64,000 nt of DNA from Fusarium oxysporum f. sp. lycopersici 4287 (GCF_000149955.1 NC_030986.1:429298-493297), one strand, 5' to 3'; counted from the stretch's first letter, positions 22,964-33,951 are shown. A program made the numbers and translations. The notes: generated from the sequence alone by a model not told the origin.

Positions 22964-23227
22964 ATGTCTATTCTTAACCCTGACAACGTTAGTTCTATCA
23001 GGACCCAACTTCTTCATGATGCATCAGGTCACTGGGCCCTGTATTTCAGGTATTTTTATACTGCGAAGGTTGACCAACATGGTTATCTCTTCTTCTCATT
23101 GGAGCAAGCTACCAGGTTCCCAAGCTATGACTCTGTTATGGTCAGTGGAAAACTCAGAGAACAGTATGGGGCTAGTTTCAATAGGGTTGGCCATCTCTTC
23201 GTATGTAAGCTGGGAAGTCTATCATAA
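22964..23227 (+). CDS. Small hypothetical protein
   Basis: An 87-residue open frame beginning MSILNPDNVSSIRTQLL, preceded by a pyrimidine-rich leader (TTCTCTTCTCCTGTCTC) as expected for a fungal start. It has no recognisable domain, signal peptide or membrane segment. A second open frame overlaps it in another phase, so the reading could be changed by splicing. It is kept because of its leader and its position before another small gene; it may be non-coding. Confidence 0.25.
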   Translation: MSILNPDNVSSIRTQLLHDASGHWALYFRYFYTAKVDQHGYLFFSLEQATRFPSYDSVMVSGKLREQYGASFNRVGHLFVCKLGSLS

Positions 23228-23402
23228 ATACCAGATCCTTTCCAACATTCTCTGATCCTTCTCTATTTCAAATTTTCAACATTTCCTTATCCCCTTTCAC
23301 TTCAACACCAACAGCTTGACATCTTTTCGGGTCAAAAGATCAGCTCTATTTGTACATAAATCGTTTGACAGTCCACCAATTCCCTATACCCTATTGCCAA
23401 TC

Positions 23403-23836
23403 ATGGCCACGACCAATAACACTCCACTCTCGGAGAACGAGCAACTGATGCTTGGTGATATCTGCAACACCTTGAAGAATGCTCGACTTTCCCAGTGCCC
23501 CAATTGCTCACTCACAGGCATTTCTGGCAGCACCCATTGCCATGGTTTCAAATGCGGATCCAAGTTGCCCGGCTCAATTTCTGAGGTAAAGGTAATGCAT
23601 CAATCCCCCGTATCATCTCTATACATTTGACTAACTATTTCCAGTGGGCTTGTGCAACGCGCATACTCAACATTGTGTGGCTGTACGTGCAACAGCATGG
23701 GCCGCTTGACCATGTTCTTGAACTAGTCATTCTTGAGTTCATTGATCCCACCATTGAGCCGGACTCAGAATGGATTATTGAGCACTTCAACCCAGCATTG
23801 ATCCTCCTGAAGAACTATCGTGCAGAGATCCTTTGA
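23403..23836 (+). CDS. Small cysteine-containing hypothetical protein
   Basis: Two exons, 23403-23591 and 23645-23836, giving 126 residues. The 53-nt intron is textbook: donor GTAATG (or GTAAAG six bases earlier, also in frame), branch GACTAAC, acceptor TTTCCAG. Exon 1 has a possible zinc-binding cluster, CPNCSLTGISGSTHCHGFKC (CxxC then CHGFKC). Exon 2 is acidic and aliphatic (VLELVILEFIDPTIEPDSEW). There is no signal peptide. I do not recognise the family. The good splice signals and frame agreement argue that it is real. Confidence 0.5.
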
Positions 23837-24520
23837 GGCTAAGCTACGGAGCATCCACCATGGTTTATTGGGGGCCAGATAGCCACGCAAGGAAGACACA
23901 ATCTTGTAGCCTTTTCACTCGAGACTGGCATCTCGTTTGATGTTGAACCATCGACAAGCACACGCTGGACGGTGCTTCTTGTGTTGGGCTGCTTTCTTAC
24001 ATCAGGTTATTGGGATAGATGAGCGATACTGTCTTTACTGTTTTGGGGTATTTGTTTAGATTGAGTTATCGGGTTTATCATAGACGGCATAACATCATAG
24101 CAAGCAGAAATTGGAGTTTTTCTTTCTTTCCCCCCCAATATCAACTGACACCTCTTCCCCTTCGTGACTGTTGCGCTTCAAGTGTCACTAGTGTTCGCTC
24201 TTCAGCCTGAACATGCTCTGTTCCCTTGGACAGCTTTCTTCCAAGTTCAATAGCGCTTGCGACCATTATTCACTGTTGCTCCAACTGCGCGAACGGCGTT
24301 GGCGGTGGTGCTGCCACTGTCAGCTTCTACTTCCATGTCAACACTCCTGCCAACTCATCTCAACTTCTCCCAACTCTTCTCTTCACACTTTTCTTGTTAT
24401 TATCTTGTAATCTCGTCTCTCGTAACTATCACGAGTAGTCTTGACTCAATACCCCAACGCAATATATCACCCGTCACAAACAGTCTTCTCAATATTTCAT
24501 CCATCAATACATCGCCCGTC

Positions 24521-25258
24521 ATGTCCTCTCCCACCAGCAATTCTCCCAGCCTCACCCCATCTGAAGACACCGCTCCCATCACGATACCTCCCGTCAACGC
24601 GGTCGCTATCTCTCCTACCAACCAGCCTGCTATAATCAGCATGGCGCTCAGCCCCTCACCCCTCGAGCGCCTCCCCCAAGAGATTCTTCTTCATATCAAC
24701 AAGCTCCTCATCTTCCGCCACGCCTCCCGCCTCGCCCGAACTTCAAAGTTCCTGTACCAAATCTTGAACAAGGAGCTATACAAGCTCGCAGGCAAACACG
24801 ACCACTGGTACCCGCTGTACGTCGCAGCAGCGACCAGCAACATCGCAACTTTCGAGCGCTGTCTCGAGTTCGGCGCAGTGATTGACTCCCATTGGCCACT
24901 AAACTCAACCCTGACATTTGGGCACGGTCAGCGACTCTTTCTCTCGCTGGGCTGGCGCCCGCTGCGCCAGGCAATCTCGTCTCGACAGGTCGAGGCAGTC
25001 AAATGGCTCCTTAGGCATGGCGCTGACCCGGACGAGACGTTCGCGGAAGCTGTTCTGTTGGGTCTGCGTGAAGCACCTCTTGCTCTTGCGTTTCGCCGTG
25101 GTTACGGTTCGTTGGAGAATGTGACGCCTAGCCGGTCTATTCTTTTCGCCCTCCTTGAGGCCGGTGCTGGTCTGGATTATATCGATGAAGGTCCGGCTGA
25201 GGAGATTGAGGCTATGTACAATGATTCCAGCTACATCAGCTTGTACTGGTGGATCTGA
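24521..25258 (+). CDS. F-box and ankyrin-repeat protein with Ser/Thr/Pro-rich N terminus
   Basis: A single exon; 245 residues from the ATG at 24521. An in-frame ATG at 24257 would add 88 residues that look like untranslated leader, and one at 24641 would start just before the F-box. The F-box is ERLPQEILLHINKLLIFRHA followed by SRLARTSKFLYQIL. Ankyrin-like units follow: PLYVAAATSNIATFERCLEF, PLRQAISSRQVEAVKWLLRH, and LFALLEAGAGLD. The likely role is SCF substrate recognition. It shares domain order with the gene at 19984-20658, so the two are probably diverged duplicates. Codons in the F-box to ankyrin part are strongly C-ending, unlike the AT-rich surroundings. Confidence 0.72.
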   Translation: MSSPTSNSPSLTPSEDTAPITIPPVNAVAISPTNQPAIISMALSPSPLERLPQEILLHINKLLIFRHASRLARTSKFLYQILNKELYKLAGKHDHWYPLYVAAATSNIATFERCLEFGAVIDSHWPLNSTLTFGHGQRLFLSLGWRPLRQAISSRQVEAVKWLLRHGADPDETFAEAVLLGLREAPLALAFRRGYGSLENVTPSRSILFALLEAGAGLDYIDEGPAEEIEAMYNDSSYISLYWWI

Positions 25259-25759
25259 GTGGTAACAGTGGTCTTGATTTGTTATTTGTTTGGGCTCTGA
25301 GCATCGCACGCTGTCGAGACACTCACGTCTTGACGCACCGACAGACATCTTTTTGCGTTTCGACTTTGCTTTTTCGTTTTGTCTTTCACATTTCGACGCA
25401 ATTTCCCCTATTCGCCCTCATTCATGAGTATTCCTGGCTTGGAAACGTTGAGTGGTGGATGAAGCGATGTAATGAATTGGCTGAGTACAGGGTAGTGAGA
25501 TAACTAGGACTCACATGGCGTTGGACATCTAGGCGTATGAAAGGGTGTATTGAGACAACCATGTACTTTTAACTATCATCTCCGCTCAATCGGTAGGCAG
25601 TGGGATCGTTTGGTAGGATTTCATGTATGATCACGAGGATAGATTGTCACTTTGGAGGGAGTTGGTAGACACTGTGAATGAAGTAGACAGAAATCTATTG
25701 CTTGTACTGTCTCGCAGAAAACAAATCGCACGCGCTCTCGCAAGTCTAGTCTATGAAAT
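25259..25759. other. Intergenic between convergent genes
   Basis: About 500 bp holding the 3' ends of an F-box gene and a desaturase gene. Nothing further seen. Confidence 0.4.
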
Positions 25760-27706
25760 CTAATGCAATCCACTCTCCCCCGTCCTCGCCATGTGCTGCT
25801 GGCACTTGATCATGATATCCAGCTGATCACTAACATCCTTCAACCGCCCCAACACCTTTCTGTTACCATCGGTGAAGTTGAGGATCGAGTACGGCACACC
25901 AGTGTCGTTGCAGAACTCCCGAATCATGAACTGCACCTTGCGCAGGTTATGGCGCGGCACACGTGGGAACAAGTGGTGAACGGCCTGGAACTGGAGACCG
26001 CCATGCACAAAGTCCATCCACGCGGGGCAGTCGACGTCCATAGTGGTGCGGAGCTGGCGCTGGGCGAAGGACTCGGTCTCGCCGAGGTCGACGGTTGACA
26101 TTCCCCAGTGGGAGAGGGTGATTTGCACGTGGAGCGGCATGGTGATGATGTGGGAGACCAGGACGAAGATGACGCGGGTGGTCCAGTCGGGGAGACCGCG
26201 CCAGAGGAGGCAGTAGCCGAAGAGGAACCAGTAGCAGGCCATGAAGGTGATCTCGGTAGGTCGAATCCACCAGGCGCGACTCTTTCCGAGCTGTGAGGAC
26301 TTCTCGGAGAGGACGTGGAGCCAGGAGAGGAGGTACAGGTTGAAGCGCGCGATGCCCATGACGGGGTAGTAAGTCCAGCGCTGGAAGGGGACGAGGAAAT
26401 CGGCTGCGGCGTCCCAGACGAAAGTGAAATTGTAGTAAGTTGAGCGAAGGGACTTGAAGAATGAGGGGCATGTCGCAAAGAGGGGAACGTTCTGGATATC
26501 AGGATCATGTTCCTAAGAATGTCAGTATTGAGTAGTGTTTGATGAGGGAAGTGAGTGTCTTACGGGTTGGTTCGTCACGAGATGGTGCACGTTGTGACTG
26601 CTCTTCCACCATCCAATCGATAGACCACAGCAGAAATCAGCAATGAACATGCCAATGAGAGTGTCGACGACAAAATTAGACGTAATCGCAAGATGGCCAG
26701 CATCATGCGCGCTGAACATGATTTGATGCTACTCATGTTAGTCAAAGCTTCACAACCAGACAGAGAGCGACATACCCAGAACAATCCCAAGAACACAGCA
26801 GATGTGATGTACCACTGGTTATAAAACAACACACCAAACAGCGTAAACAGCGTCGTGTATCGCATCATCTCCTTCCCATACTCAACGTACGGACACTGAT
26901 AAAGACCCTCGTCGTGAATCCTCTGGTGGAGAAGCTGATACTTTCTCGCAATCTCATCCTGGACACGCGTATCCAGCGACGGGTACGTTTCAAGATCGTT
27001 CTGAATCTCCCGCGCAACACCTGCATTCGCCACACGCAGCGTCGCAGTACGCTTTCGCGAGTCAGCCGTCTTTGCTACTGCGCGCTGGCGAAGACCCTCT
27101 CCTCCATCTTTGACATCCACGCTGGGCGATGATGACGCGGAACTAACGGCGTCATCGAGACTGGTGTTGTCGTCTGTGTCGGAGGATGTGCTCGAGTCTG
27201 AGAGATCGATCTCTTGGGCGTCGAGGCGAAAGACGCCGCCTCTAATTGGTGGTGTGCGGTTCACCCAGGATCCTTGCTTCCGACCGATCCGATAGGCCTT
27301 CATGGTTCGTAAGGTCGCTTCCGAGTGATAACTATCCCAAAGGAGAAAAATGTGTTAGTTTAACCTGATCTGATCTGTATTGCTGTCTCCCCCGCAAAAT
27401 GCAATGTACATGTCATATTGGCGTGCAGGCCAATGGGGTGTTGTAGTGTAGTGGTGTGTTTCTCATTTTGGTATAGTGTACCCGTGCAACGCTCAACCTC
27501 AACACCATAAAAAGCATCGTGACTTACGCTTTCATCTCGTCGGTCGCATCTCTGCCCACCATGTGAAGAACTGCTAATCTTCCACCGGGATGTCTATCCA
27601 TCCAGCCGTCGAGCTTGAGTACCGAGTCTTCGAAGACGACGATTGTTTGACCAGCTGCGATCATCCTCTCAACCGCCGCAGCGGTCAAGATCTTGTCGCG
27701 GTTCAT
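25760..27706 (-). CDS. Cytochrome b5-fused delta-8 sphingolipid desaturase
   Basis: Four exons: 27706-27528, 27331-26776, 26728-26564 and 26512-25760, about 550 residues. All three introns keep the frame (first 196 nt, then 47 and 51 nt). Residues 1-70 are a cytochrome b5 domain (heme ligands His39 in DRHPGG and His62 in YHSEAT). A Ser/Asp-rich linker follows at about 95-130. The three histidine boxes are HDAGH (253-257), HNVHH (290-294) and QAVHH (476-480); Gln at the first position of the third box is the mark of front-end desaturases with fused b5. Hydrophobic stretches around 230-245, 260-280 and 385-425 suit a multi-pass ER protein. In fungi this family makes the delta-8 double bond of 9-methyl sphingoid bases for glucosylceramide, using cytochrome b5 as electron donor. 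A delta-6 fatty acid desaturase is a less likely alternative. Confidence 0.88.
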
Positions 27707-29756
27707 TTCGGGGGTGTTTTAGTCGTGATATGTTTTATAAGGAATGTCGAAATGAAAGGAGAGACAATCGAGAAAAAGAGAAATGGAAGAAGGAGGGGAG
27801 CAGTGATCTAGTGTCACTGTAGGAAGAGAGAGTGGATATGAATGAAGAGCAAACAGAGCAGAACGGGAACCACAGCAGCAAACAGCCGAGGCAGCACAAC
27901 GAGATAAGTACTTGCTCACTCTCTCACATCAGGGGCACAGCCTTCGAAAAGCTATCCATTTATTTCACATCGTACGTACTCCAATGGCGCATATTCGCCC
28001 CCCTCATCACCAATAGCCAAAAAAGATAGCGTCGCTGGGGTTAGCTCAAAGGAGATTGAACACATCTCAGGAACCCTGTGTAGCCAAGACTTTTCTCGTC
28101 CTTCTCAGGTGCAAGGACCACATATTAAACTGGTCTTGGGGTTTGGGACTAGGCCAAAGTGGAGATGGGCTTGTGAAACAAGAGTCAAGAGGTGCAAGGT
28201 GACCTTGGCCCTGGTAGGTCAGTTAAGTTGCGGTGTTGGGGATCTAGACCCGAGGGTGGCTTTGGATGGTGACAGTGACGGGACATGTTCTAGAAAAATA
28301 GCTTATTTTCACCCTGCTCTCGCGTGCGTATGCGAAAGCGACAGATTGTGACGTTTGAGATTGAACCAACAGCTAAAAGGAGATACACGTATCGCATGTT
28401 CCGTATTCTCGTCCGTCTGCAATTACGCGTAACAGAAAACTACTCAAAACACTTTCCGTACCCGTACGGACCAGGGGATTTTCACTCTCGTTCTCCTCGT
28501 TCTCTCTAACGCGTAATCGGATACCTCCCCCTCCAGGAATAGCTCATCTTTTTTTCTTGCTCCGTCCGAGGATGGATACGAAAATCACTCCTCCACCGTC
28601 GGAAAACCACACACAACACGCGTTCTGGGTCCTGCGCCCCCCCTTACCCCACTCCCCCTGTAGCTCGTTGCCCACTTGCAGCGGGGGGCGTTACAGTACA
28701 GAGACCCTGATTTTTTTTTTAGGATCTGGTCCTGTCCCGCGGGTGCCCGTATTGGCATCGGCGGTGGTCCGTACGCGTAAAACGAAATAAACGAAACCGA
28801 TGGGGGGGAAAAGTCAAAAAGAAAAGGGGCGCGCGCAACAAACGTTCTAGAATAAGGGTCTTTATTTTTGACAATCAAAAAAGTATAATTGCTACAGGGT
28901 CTCTCTCGGCATTTCTTGGGTGTTACGTACGCTGTGTTGCACGTGGTAACTCTGTTGGAAGCTTGTCATGTTCTACACGTTGCGTAGCTCAAACCACTTG
29001 AGTAAGGTACCTTAGCTTCAAAAGGGGGCAGCACCGCCAATCTTAGTGTAAAGTAGGTCGCTACGTGCTGGTGACTGCAACATGCCATGAATCGAACCAC
29101 AAGTATATTAACAAATCTTGGCTAACGCGAAAAAAGAACCTGTTTTTCGTAAACGGCGCAGCAAAAACTACCTCACCTTGCTCACTACCTACCTCACTCA
29201 GTAATTAACCTTGCGCGTTTTTCTCTCGCCACACAAGAAAGGGGTTACTGCAGTCTTGGCTTCTGAGGGAGCTAAGCTTTAGATACCCCTGCTTTCCGTG
29301 GTGTGAGAGATTACCTGCACTCCGTAGGACTGGGTGTCCAATCCTATGGCGAAAAATTAACGTGTCAAGATTAACTCTATGCAGCTGTGACCCAGATCTT
29401 GCTAGCGCCCCACGTTTTATCTTGAGTGCGGTGGGTTGGGCTAATCTTATCTTATCGCCGCTCTCTGGGGCAGTTAAATAAGATGAGACGCGGATGGGAT
29501 TGGGACTTTGGTTGGATGGTTTAGGGTAATGATGATTTTGCGACGGTATGTTCCGTTAAGAGTTGGTTATCGAACAATTGAACGTGAAGAAGGTTAGGTA
29601 GGTATGTTGAAGATGATGTATTGTTCAGTGGCTATTGAATCGTCTGCCGACATCGCATCAGTGAACCCCTCATTGCGTGATCCAACAATTTACCTCGTAC
29701 CACTGTACTCACTACTCACTGAGGTATCCATTTATAACTCAACAACCATCATCAAA
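27707..29756. other. 2 kb divergent promoter region
   Basis: Lies between the divergent desaturase and dioxygenase genes. It holds homopolymer runs (C7 near 28637, T10 near 28711, G7 near 28802) and a cluster of ACGCGT palindromes, listed separately. No coding frame is supported. An ATG at 29604, in frame with the dioxygenase, probably belongs to its leader. Confidence 0.4.
28425..28778. promoter_or_regulatory. Cluster of four ACGCGT (MCB-like) palindromes
   Basis: ACGCGT occurs at 28425, 28509, 28618 and 28773. The hexamer is the MluI cell-cycle box bound by MBF (Mbp1/Swi6-type) factors in fungi. The sites lie 720-1070 bp upstream of the desaturase and 980-1330 bp upstream of the dioxygenase. 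The function is inferred from the motif only. Confidence 0.3.
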
Positions 29757-30788
29757 ATGCCCTCCCAAGACTTCACCCAAATCCCCGTAATCGACATCTC
29801 ATCCCCCACTCCTCAAACGCTCTCTAATCTCCGCACCGCCCTCGCAGAAATCGGCTTCCTCTACATCTCCAATCACTCCGTCCCCACCTCCACAATAACA
29901 TCCCTCATCAACATCCTCCCAGAACTCTTTTCCCTCCCCCCAGAAGCAAAACAAGAAATCGCTCTAGAAAACTCCCCGCATTTTCTAGGATACAGCGCTG
30001 CCGGGACGGAAACTACAGCTGGGAAAGCTGATCTGAGAGAACAAGTTGAGCTTGCGACGGAACTTGAGAGAGCGCCTGATGGTGCGCCGCTCTATGATGG
30101 GTTGAGGGGGCCGAATCAATGGCCATCTGGTCTTCCGGAGCTGAAGGGTGTTGTTACGCGGTATATTGAGGAACTCACACTACTAGGGGAACGATTTCTT
30201 CGACTTGTTGCCCAAGCTCTTGATCTTCCGGAAGAGATCTTCTTCTCATACCTTTCTGATCAACATCGGCTTAAATTGGTTCACTACCCAGCTTCAACAA
30301 CATCATCCCAAGGCGTCGGCCCGCACAAAGATTCATCAGGATGGTGGACCTTCCTTCTCCAAGCATCCCCCCAAGTAAACGGTCTTCAAGTCCTCAACAA
30401 ATCCGGCTCATGGATCGACGTCCCCGCCATCCCGGACACTTTCGTCGTCAACATCGGCCAAGCGTTTGAAGTCGTGACCAACGGGGTATGCAAAGCGACA
30501 ACGCATCGCGTACTGTCCTCCCCAAAAGAAAGGTTCAGCATTCCGTTCTTTCAAGGTGTGCGACGTGATTTAACGAGACGTGAGGCAATGACTTCGTTGA
30601 AGGAGCATTTTGAGCGGTGGGGAACCGGTGAGGAGGCGGGTGAGGCGGGGAGGGTGGATAATCCGTTTGTGAGGGGGTTGTATGATACTTGGGGGGAGAC
30701 GCAGTTGAGGACGAAAGTTAGGAGTCATAGGGAGATTGGGAGGAGGTTTTATGGGGAGGTTTATGAGAGGTATATTGAAGATTCGTGA
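29757..30788 (+). CDS. 2-oxoglutarate/Fe(II) dioxygenase, isopenicillin-N-synthase-like
   Basis: A single exon of 343 residues from the ATG at 29757. An in-frame ATG at 29604 would add 51 residues without family character. The N-terminal DIOX_N region reads IPVIDISSP and EIGFLYISNHSVP. The iron ligands are His190 and Asp192 (GPHKDSSG) and His250 (THRVLSS), with the 2-oxoglutarate arginine in RFSIPFF about ten residues later. Such enzymes hydroxylate, desaturate or cyclise small molecules in the cytosol and are common in secondary metabolism and detoxification. The gene is followed 142 bp later, on the same strand, by an epoxide-hydrolase-like gene, and then by a convergent Zn2Cys6 regulator, which suggests a shared small pathway. 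The substrate is unknown. Confidence 0.85.
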   Translation: MPSQDFTQIPVIDISSPTPQTLSNLRTALAEIGFLYISNHSVPTSTITSLINILPELFSLPPEAKQEIALENSPHFLGYSAAGTETTAGKADLREQVELATELERAPDGAPLYDGLRGPNQWPSGLPELKGVVTRYIEELTLLGERFLRLVAQALDLPEEIFFSYLSDQHRLKLVHYPASTTSSQGVGPHKDSSGWWTFLLQASPQVNGLQVLNKSGSWIDVPAIPDTFVVNIGQAFEVVTNGVCKATTHRVLSSPKERFSIPFFQGVRRDLTRREAMTSLKEHFERWGTGEEAGEAGRVDNPFVRGLYDTWGETQLRTKVRSHREIGRRFYGEVYERYIEDS

Positions 30789-30930
30789 GGGAGAGGTGTG
30801 ATGACGTGGTGGTGGTGAGGAAGTGTCCGAGAACTTTCCGTGAGGGTATAAAGCTCCGAGACGACATTATCACTCCGTTCGATCGCTTCAATTCCACTCT
30901 ACATCAACTAATGATTGATAGTATATCAAT

Positions 30931-31914
30931 ATGGCACTCGAATTGCCCGCGCGACAGAAATTTACAGCTCACAGCGGCAATGTGTACTCATGCATCGTCA
31001 TCCCTCCAACCGCCCAGTCAACAACCCTTCTCTTTCTTCACGGCTTTCCATCAACCCTCACAGACTGGGTCCATCAAATCCAACACTTCTCATCCGAAGG
31101 ATACGGCGTCGTCGCTCTGGATCTGCTCGGCTACGGTGAAAGTAGCAAGCCAACAGATGTAAACGCGTACCGTCTCAAGCCGATGAGCGATGAGGTCATT
31201 GAGCTGCTCGACCATTTGGACCTGAAGACCGTTGTTGGAATTGGCCATGATTTCGGCGCGACGCTTTTATCGAGAATGGCGGCTTATCATTCCTCGCGCT
31301 GGGAAGCTCTTGTGTTTCTGGCTGTTGGTCCGCCGAAGCTTGGGACGCCGTTCGATGTCGACATGATCAATACCATGACCAAGCAGTTTCTGGGGTATGA
31401 GATGCTCGGATACATCCCATGGCTAGCCGATTACAGGTCGCAGGAAATTCTCGAGAAGAACGCTGAAGCGGCGATGAGTCTGATGTTTTGTCGCAATCGA
31501 GAAGAATGGGAGACGTGGTTTCATCCCGTGGGCAAGATGGATGAGTTTGTGCGTGAAGATCGCAGACTTCCCATCGCATTGTGGTATACCGAAGATTTGC
31601 AGAAAGCACATCTAAAGGCATTCGGCTCGCATGATGGGTATAAAGGCGTGTGTCGATGGTATCGCATGTGGAAAGACAACCTCTTCGCTCCTGACGAACA
31701 AGGTTTTGAAGACTTTCACATCTCACAACCCGTTCTCTTCATCGTTCCATCAGAGCCCGAGCAATCCGCTGCCCAACAGCAGCAAATGCTTTCATCATGG
31801 ACCCCCAATCTCCAAACCGTCAAGCTAAACACTAGTCACTGGATCCATATCCAAGCTCCCTCTGAAACCAACACCACTATCCAGAACTTCCTCACCTCAC
31901 GCAGGGAGACTTAA
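30931..31914 (+). CDS. Alpha/beta hydrolase, epoxide-hydrolase-like
   Basis: A single exon of 327 residues. The HGFPST block (His37) forms the oxyanion-hole motif. The nucleophile elbow is GHDFGA with Asp107, the aspartate nucleophile of epoxide hydrolases and haloalkane dehalogenases rather than the serine of esterases. The catalytic His is near residue 303-306 (TSHWIHIQAP). Cap-domain tyrosines that would activate the epoxide are plausible in ALWYTEDL and CRWYRMW. No signal peptide. It follows the dioxygenase gene on the same strand, which would fit oxidation followed by ring opening or dehalogenation. Its coding end overlaps the end of the convergent regulator gene by 18 bp. Confidence 0.83.
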   Translation: MALELPARQKFTAHSGNVYSCIVIPPTAQSTTLLFLHGFPSTLTDWVHQIQHFSSEGYGVVALDLLGYGESSKPTDVNAYRLKPMSDEVIELLDHLDLKTVVGIGHDFGATLLSRMAAYHSSRWEALVFLAVGPPKLGTPFDVDMINTMTKQFLGYEMLGYIPWLADYRSQEILEKNAEAAMSLMFCRNREEWETWFHPVGKMDEFVREDRRLPIALWYTEDLQKAHLKAFGSHDGYKGVCRWYRMWKDNLFAPDEQGFEDFHISQPVLFIVPSEPEQSAAQQQQMLSSWTPNLQTVKLNTSHWIHIQAPSETNTTIQNFLTSRRET

Positions 31915-33951
31915 CTGCTCAGGCCTCAACCAATCAAACGTATCCAAAAGATCAAAATTAAAGTCCAGCTGCGTCGGAATACCCCAATCCAGCGTATCCA
32001 GCGCTCCTCCACCTGCAATAGGCGCATTGAGGTTGTGGTCTAGTACACCCTGTATAACAGCTTTGCAGTCGGCGCAGAGATCGGCGTTGGGGGCGGGTGG
32101 ACGGACCCAATCGAGGAATCCGATCAAAAGACTGAGCTTTTGGATTATGGCGGAGCGGCTTAGTTTGGGGCAGTCGGGATGGGTGCCGCGGAATGTTGGG
32201 CGGAGGAGTTCGAGACAGAGGATACCGCCTCCGGGGGCGGCGAAGGCCATGAGCTGGAGCTGTTAGATAGAGAAAAGATAATGGTCAGAGTACATACGAG
32301 CCATTCAAAGTCTCGTCTCATGCCGGAGAAGCGATCTTGGTGTGTCCAGAAGAGAAGTGTTAATGTGACCATCTCAAAGCTAATCGGCAGTAAACGGTTC
32401 TCATCGATGTGGCCGAGACGAAGCAATAGCCTCTCCACGAAGAAGAGATTCTGCATGTGTTCTAGTCGAATAAGAATCCGTGAGTATACTTTTTGGACAT
32501 CACAGTCTGGGTCGTCGAGTTCATCGGGTCGATGGATGAGATTTGCTGGAAAACTCTCATACGTCCTTTCAGCGCGAGCCTTGATCTCACTACCTTTGTT
32601 AGTAAAGCACCCAAAAGCATGTTAGTCACGTACGTTAGACTCTCAAAAGTGACCTTGACGCTATTCGCAAGTGCAATCTCAAGGAGCTCATCCTTAATGT
32701 AAGCAATCTGCGAACGCGCCCTAACCATAGATGATCCTTTCAGATCACCAACGTGACGAAACCCATTGGCATCTAACTCTTGCACCGCATGTCGAACAGT
32801 AGCTTGATCAGACTCAAGGTCCAAATCTGTCAGGTCCAATGGAAGAGGGGATGAGAAGAAGCGGCGACTGAGGAGCGGCGGACGGCCCGTAAAGGAGACA
32901 AGGACTTTGTCGACGTTGAAGACACGGGCGGTGATGCGACGTCTGTGTTCGGAGCAGAGAGAGGGGATATAGTTTGTGTCTTCTGATCCGACGTGTCGAC
33001 CAAGGAATGTGAGGAGTGCGACGGTCTCTGCGAAGTAGCGCCAGCATGTTAAACCTATGAATGTTAGCGAGCTTCAACTGATGGGATGAACGACAATTCA
33101 CCTGCGTCGCCTGAGACGAGAGATTCAGTGGTGACTCGTCGGTAGCAAAGATACAGCATAATGTCATTCCCAGGTGTGAAATGTCGAGCCAGCTCGATGC
33201 AATACCCCAAACACTTGACCACAACTGGCGCATCGAAGCTCGGCGAGCCATCCCAGTACGTCCAGATCAACCCAACCGACTCCCATCGGATATTAATCCC
33301 CATGAATTGATCAGTCCAAGCCTTTGCACTCGAATGCTCATCGCGAAAAGGGCGTGCCGTGTTATGGCTTACATGACGCGCCACCACATCCAGGTCCGCA
33401 TCATCTCGCGACGAGAGATACCGTCCCCAGTCTCTGTGGAGCGTGTCTATAATATCCTGAATCGCTCTGAAGATCCATCCGTCTGTGAGACAGTGAAGTC
33501 TATGTGCCATAACATCATGTTGAGATTGAGGCAGACACCGAAGAACATAAAGACTCATCTCCCTCAAGTGAGACGGAAGATCGATCACACTTCTACCCCT
33601 CGGCGCCCTCGGCTCGACCTCCACCGGGGGCCCGTGGACGAGCGACAGGCTGTTGCGGGTTTCTTCAAAGACAGCATTGTGACTGGTGAAGCCGAGATAA
33701 CCTGGTGCCACGGCGGGTGAAGGCGTCGAGTCAGTGCTCGGTGGTGGAGGTTGATGCTCGGTGCGAACGGGGGACCGAAGCCGTTGCTTCTTAACTGTGG
33801 CACCCGAAACGGTGTAAATGCAGGTCTCGTTCCGCTTTCTGCAGCGTGAACAGGTTGGCTGGCCGTGGTCGCAAGCTACTTTCCGCGCTCGACATGGATC
33901 GCAGGCTTGAGGGCGACCGTTTAGGCGTAGGAGAAGAGGGGCCGTTGACAT
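31897..33951 (-). CDS. Zn2Cys6 transcription factor (Fungal_trans type)
   Basis: Four exons: 33951-33102, 33054-32634, 32589-32298 and 32259-31897, about 641 residues. All joins keep the frame; introns are 38-47 nt with donors GTGAAT, GTACGT and GTATGT. Residues 16-43 hold a perfect C6 cluster, CDPCRARKVAC then DHGQPTCSRC and RKRNETC. A Pro/Ser/Thr linker follows, then a fungal transcription factor middle homology region (HDVMAHRLH, CLGYCIELARHFTPGND, RRITARVFNVDKVLVSFTGR). The gene is convergent with a dioxygenase/hydrolase pair and could regulate them. Its own promoter contains a 20-bp-phased array of CGG motifs, the core triplet this family binds, suggesting self-regulation. Start 33951 places the zinc cluster near the N terminus as usual. 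Confidence 0.87.
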
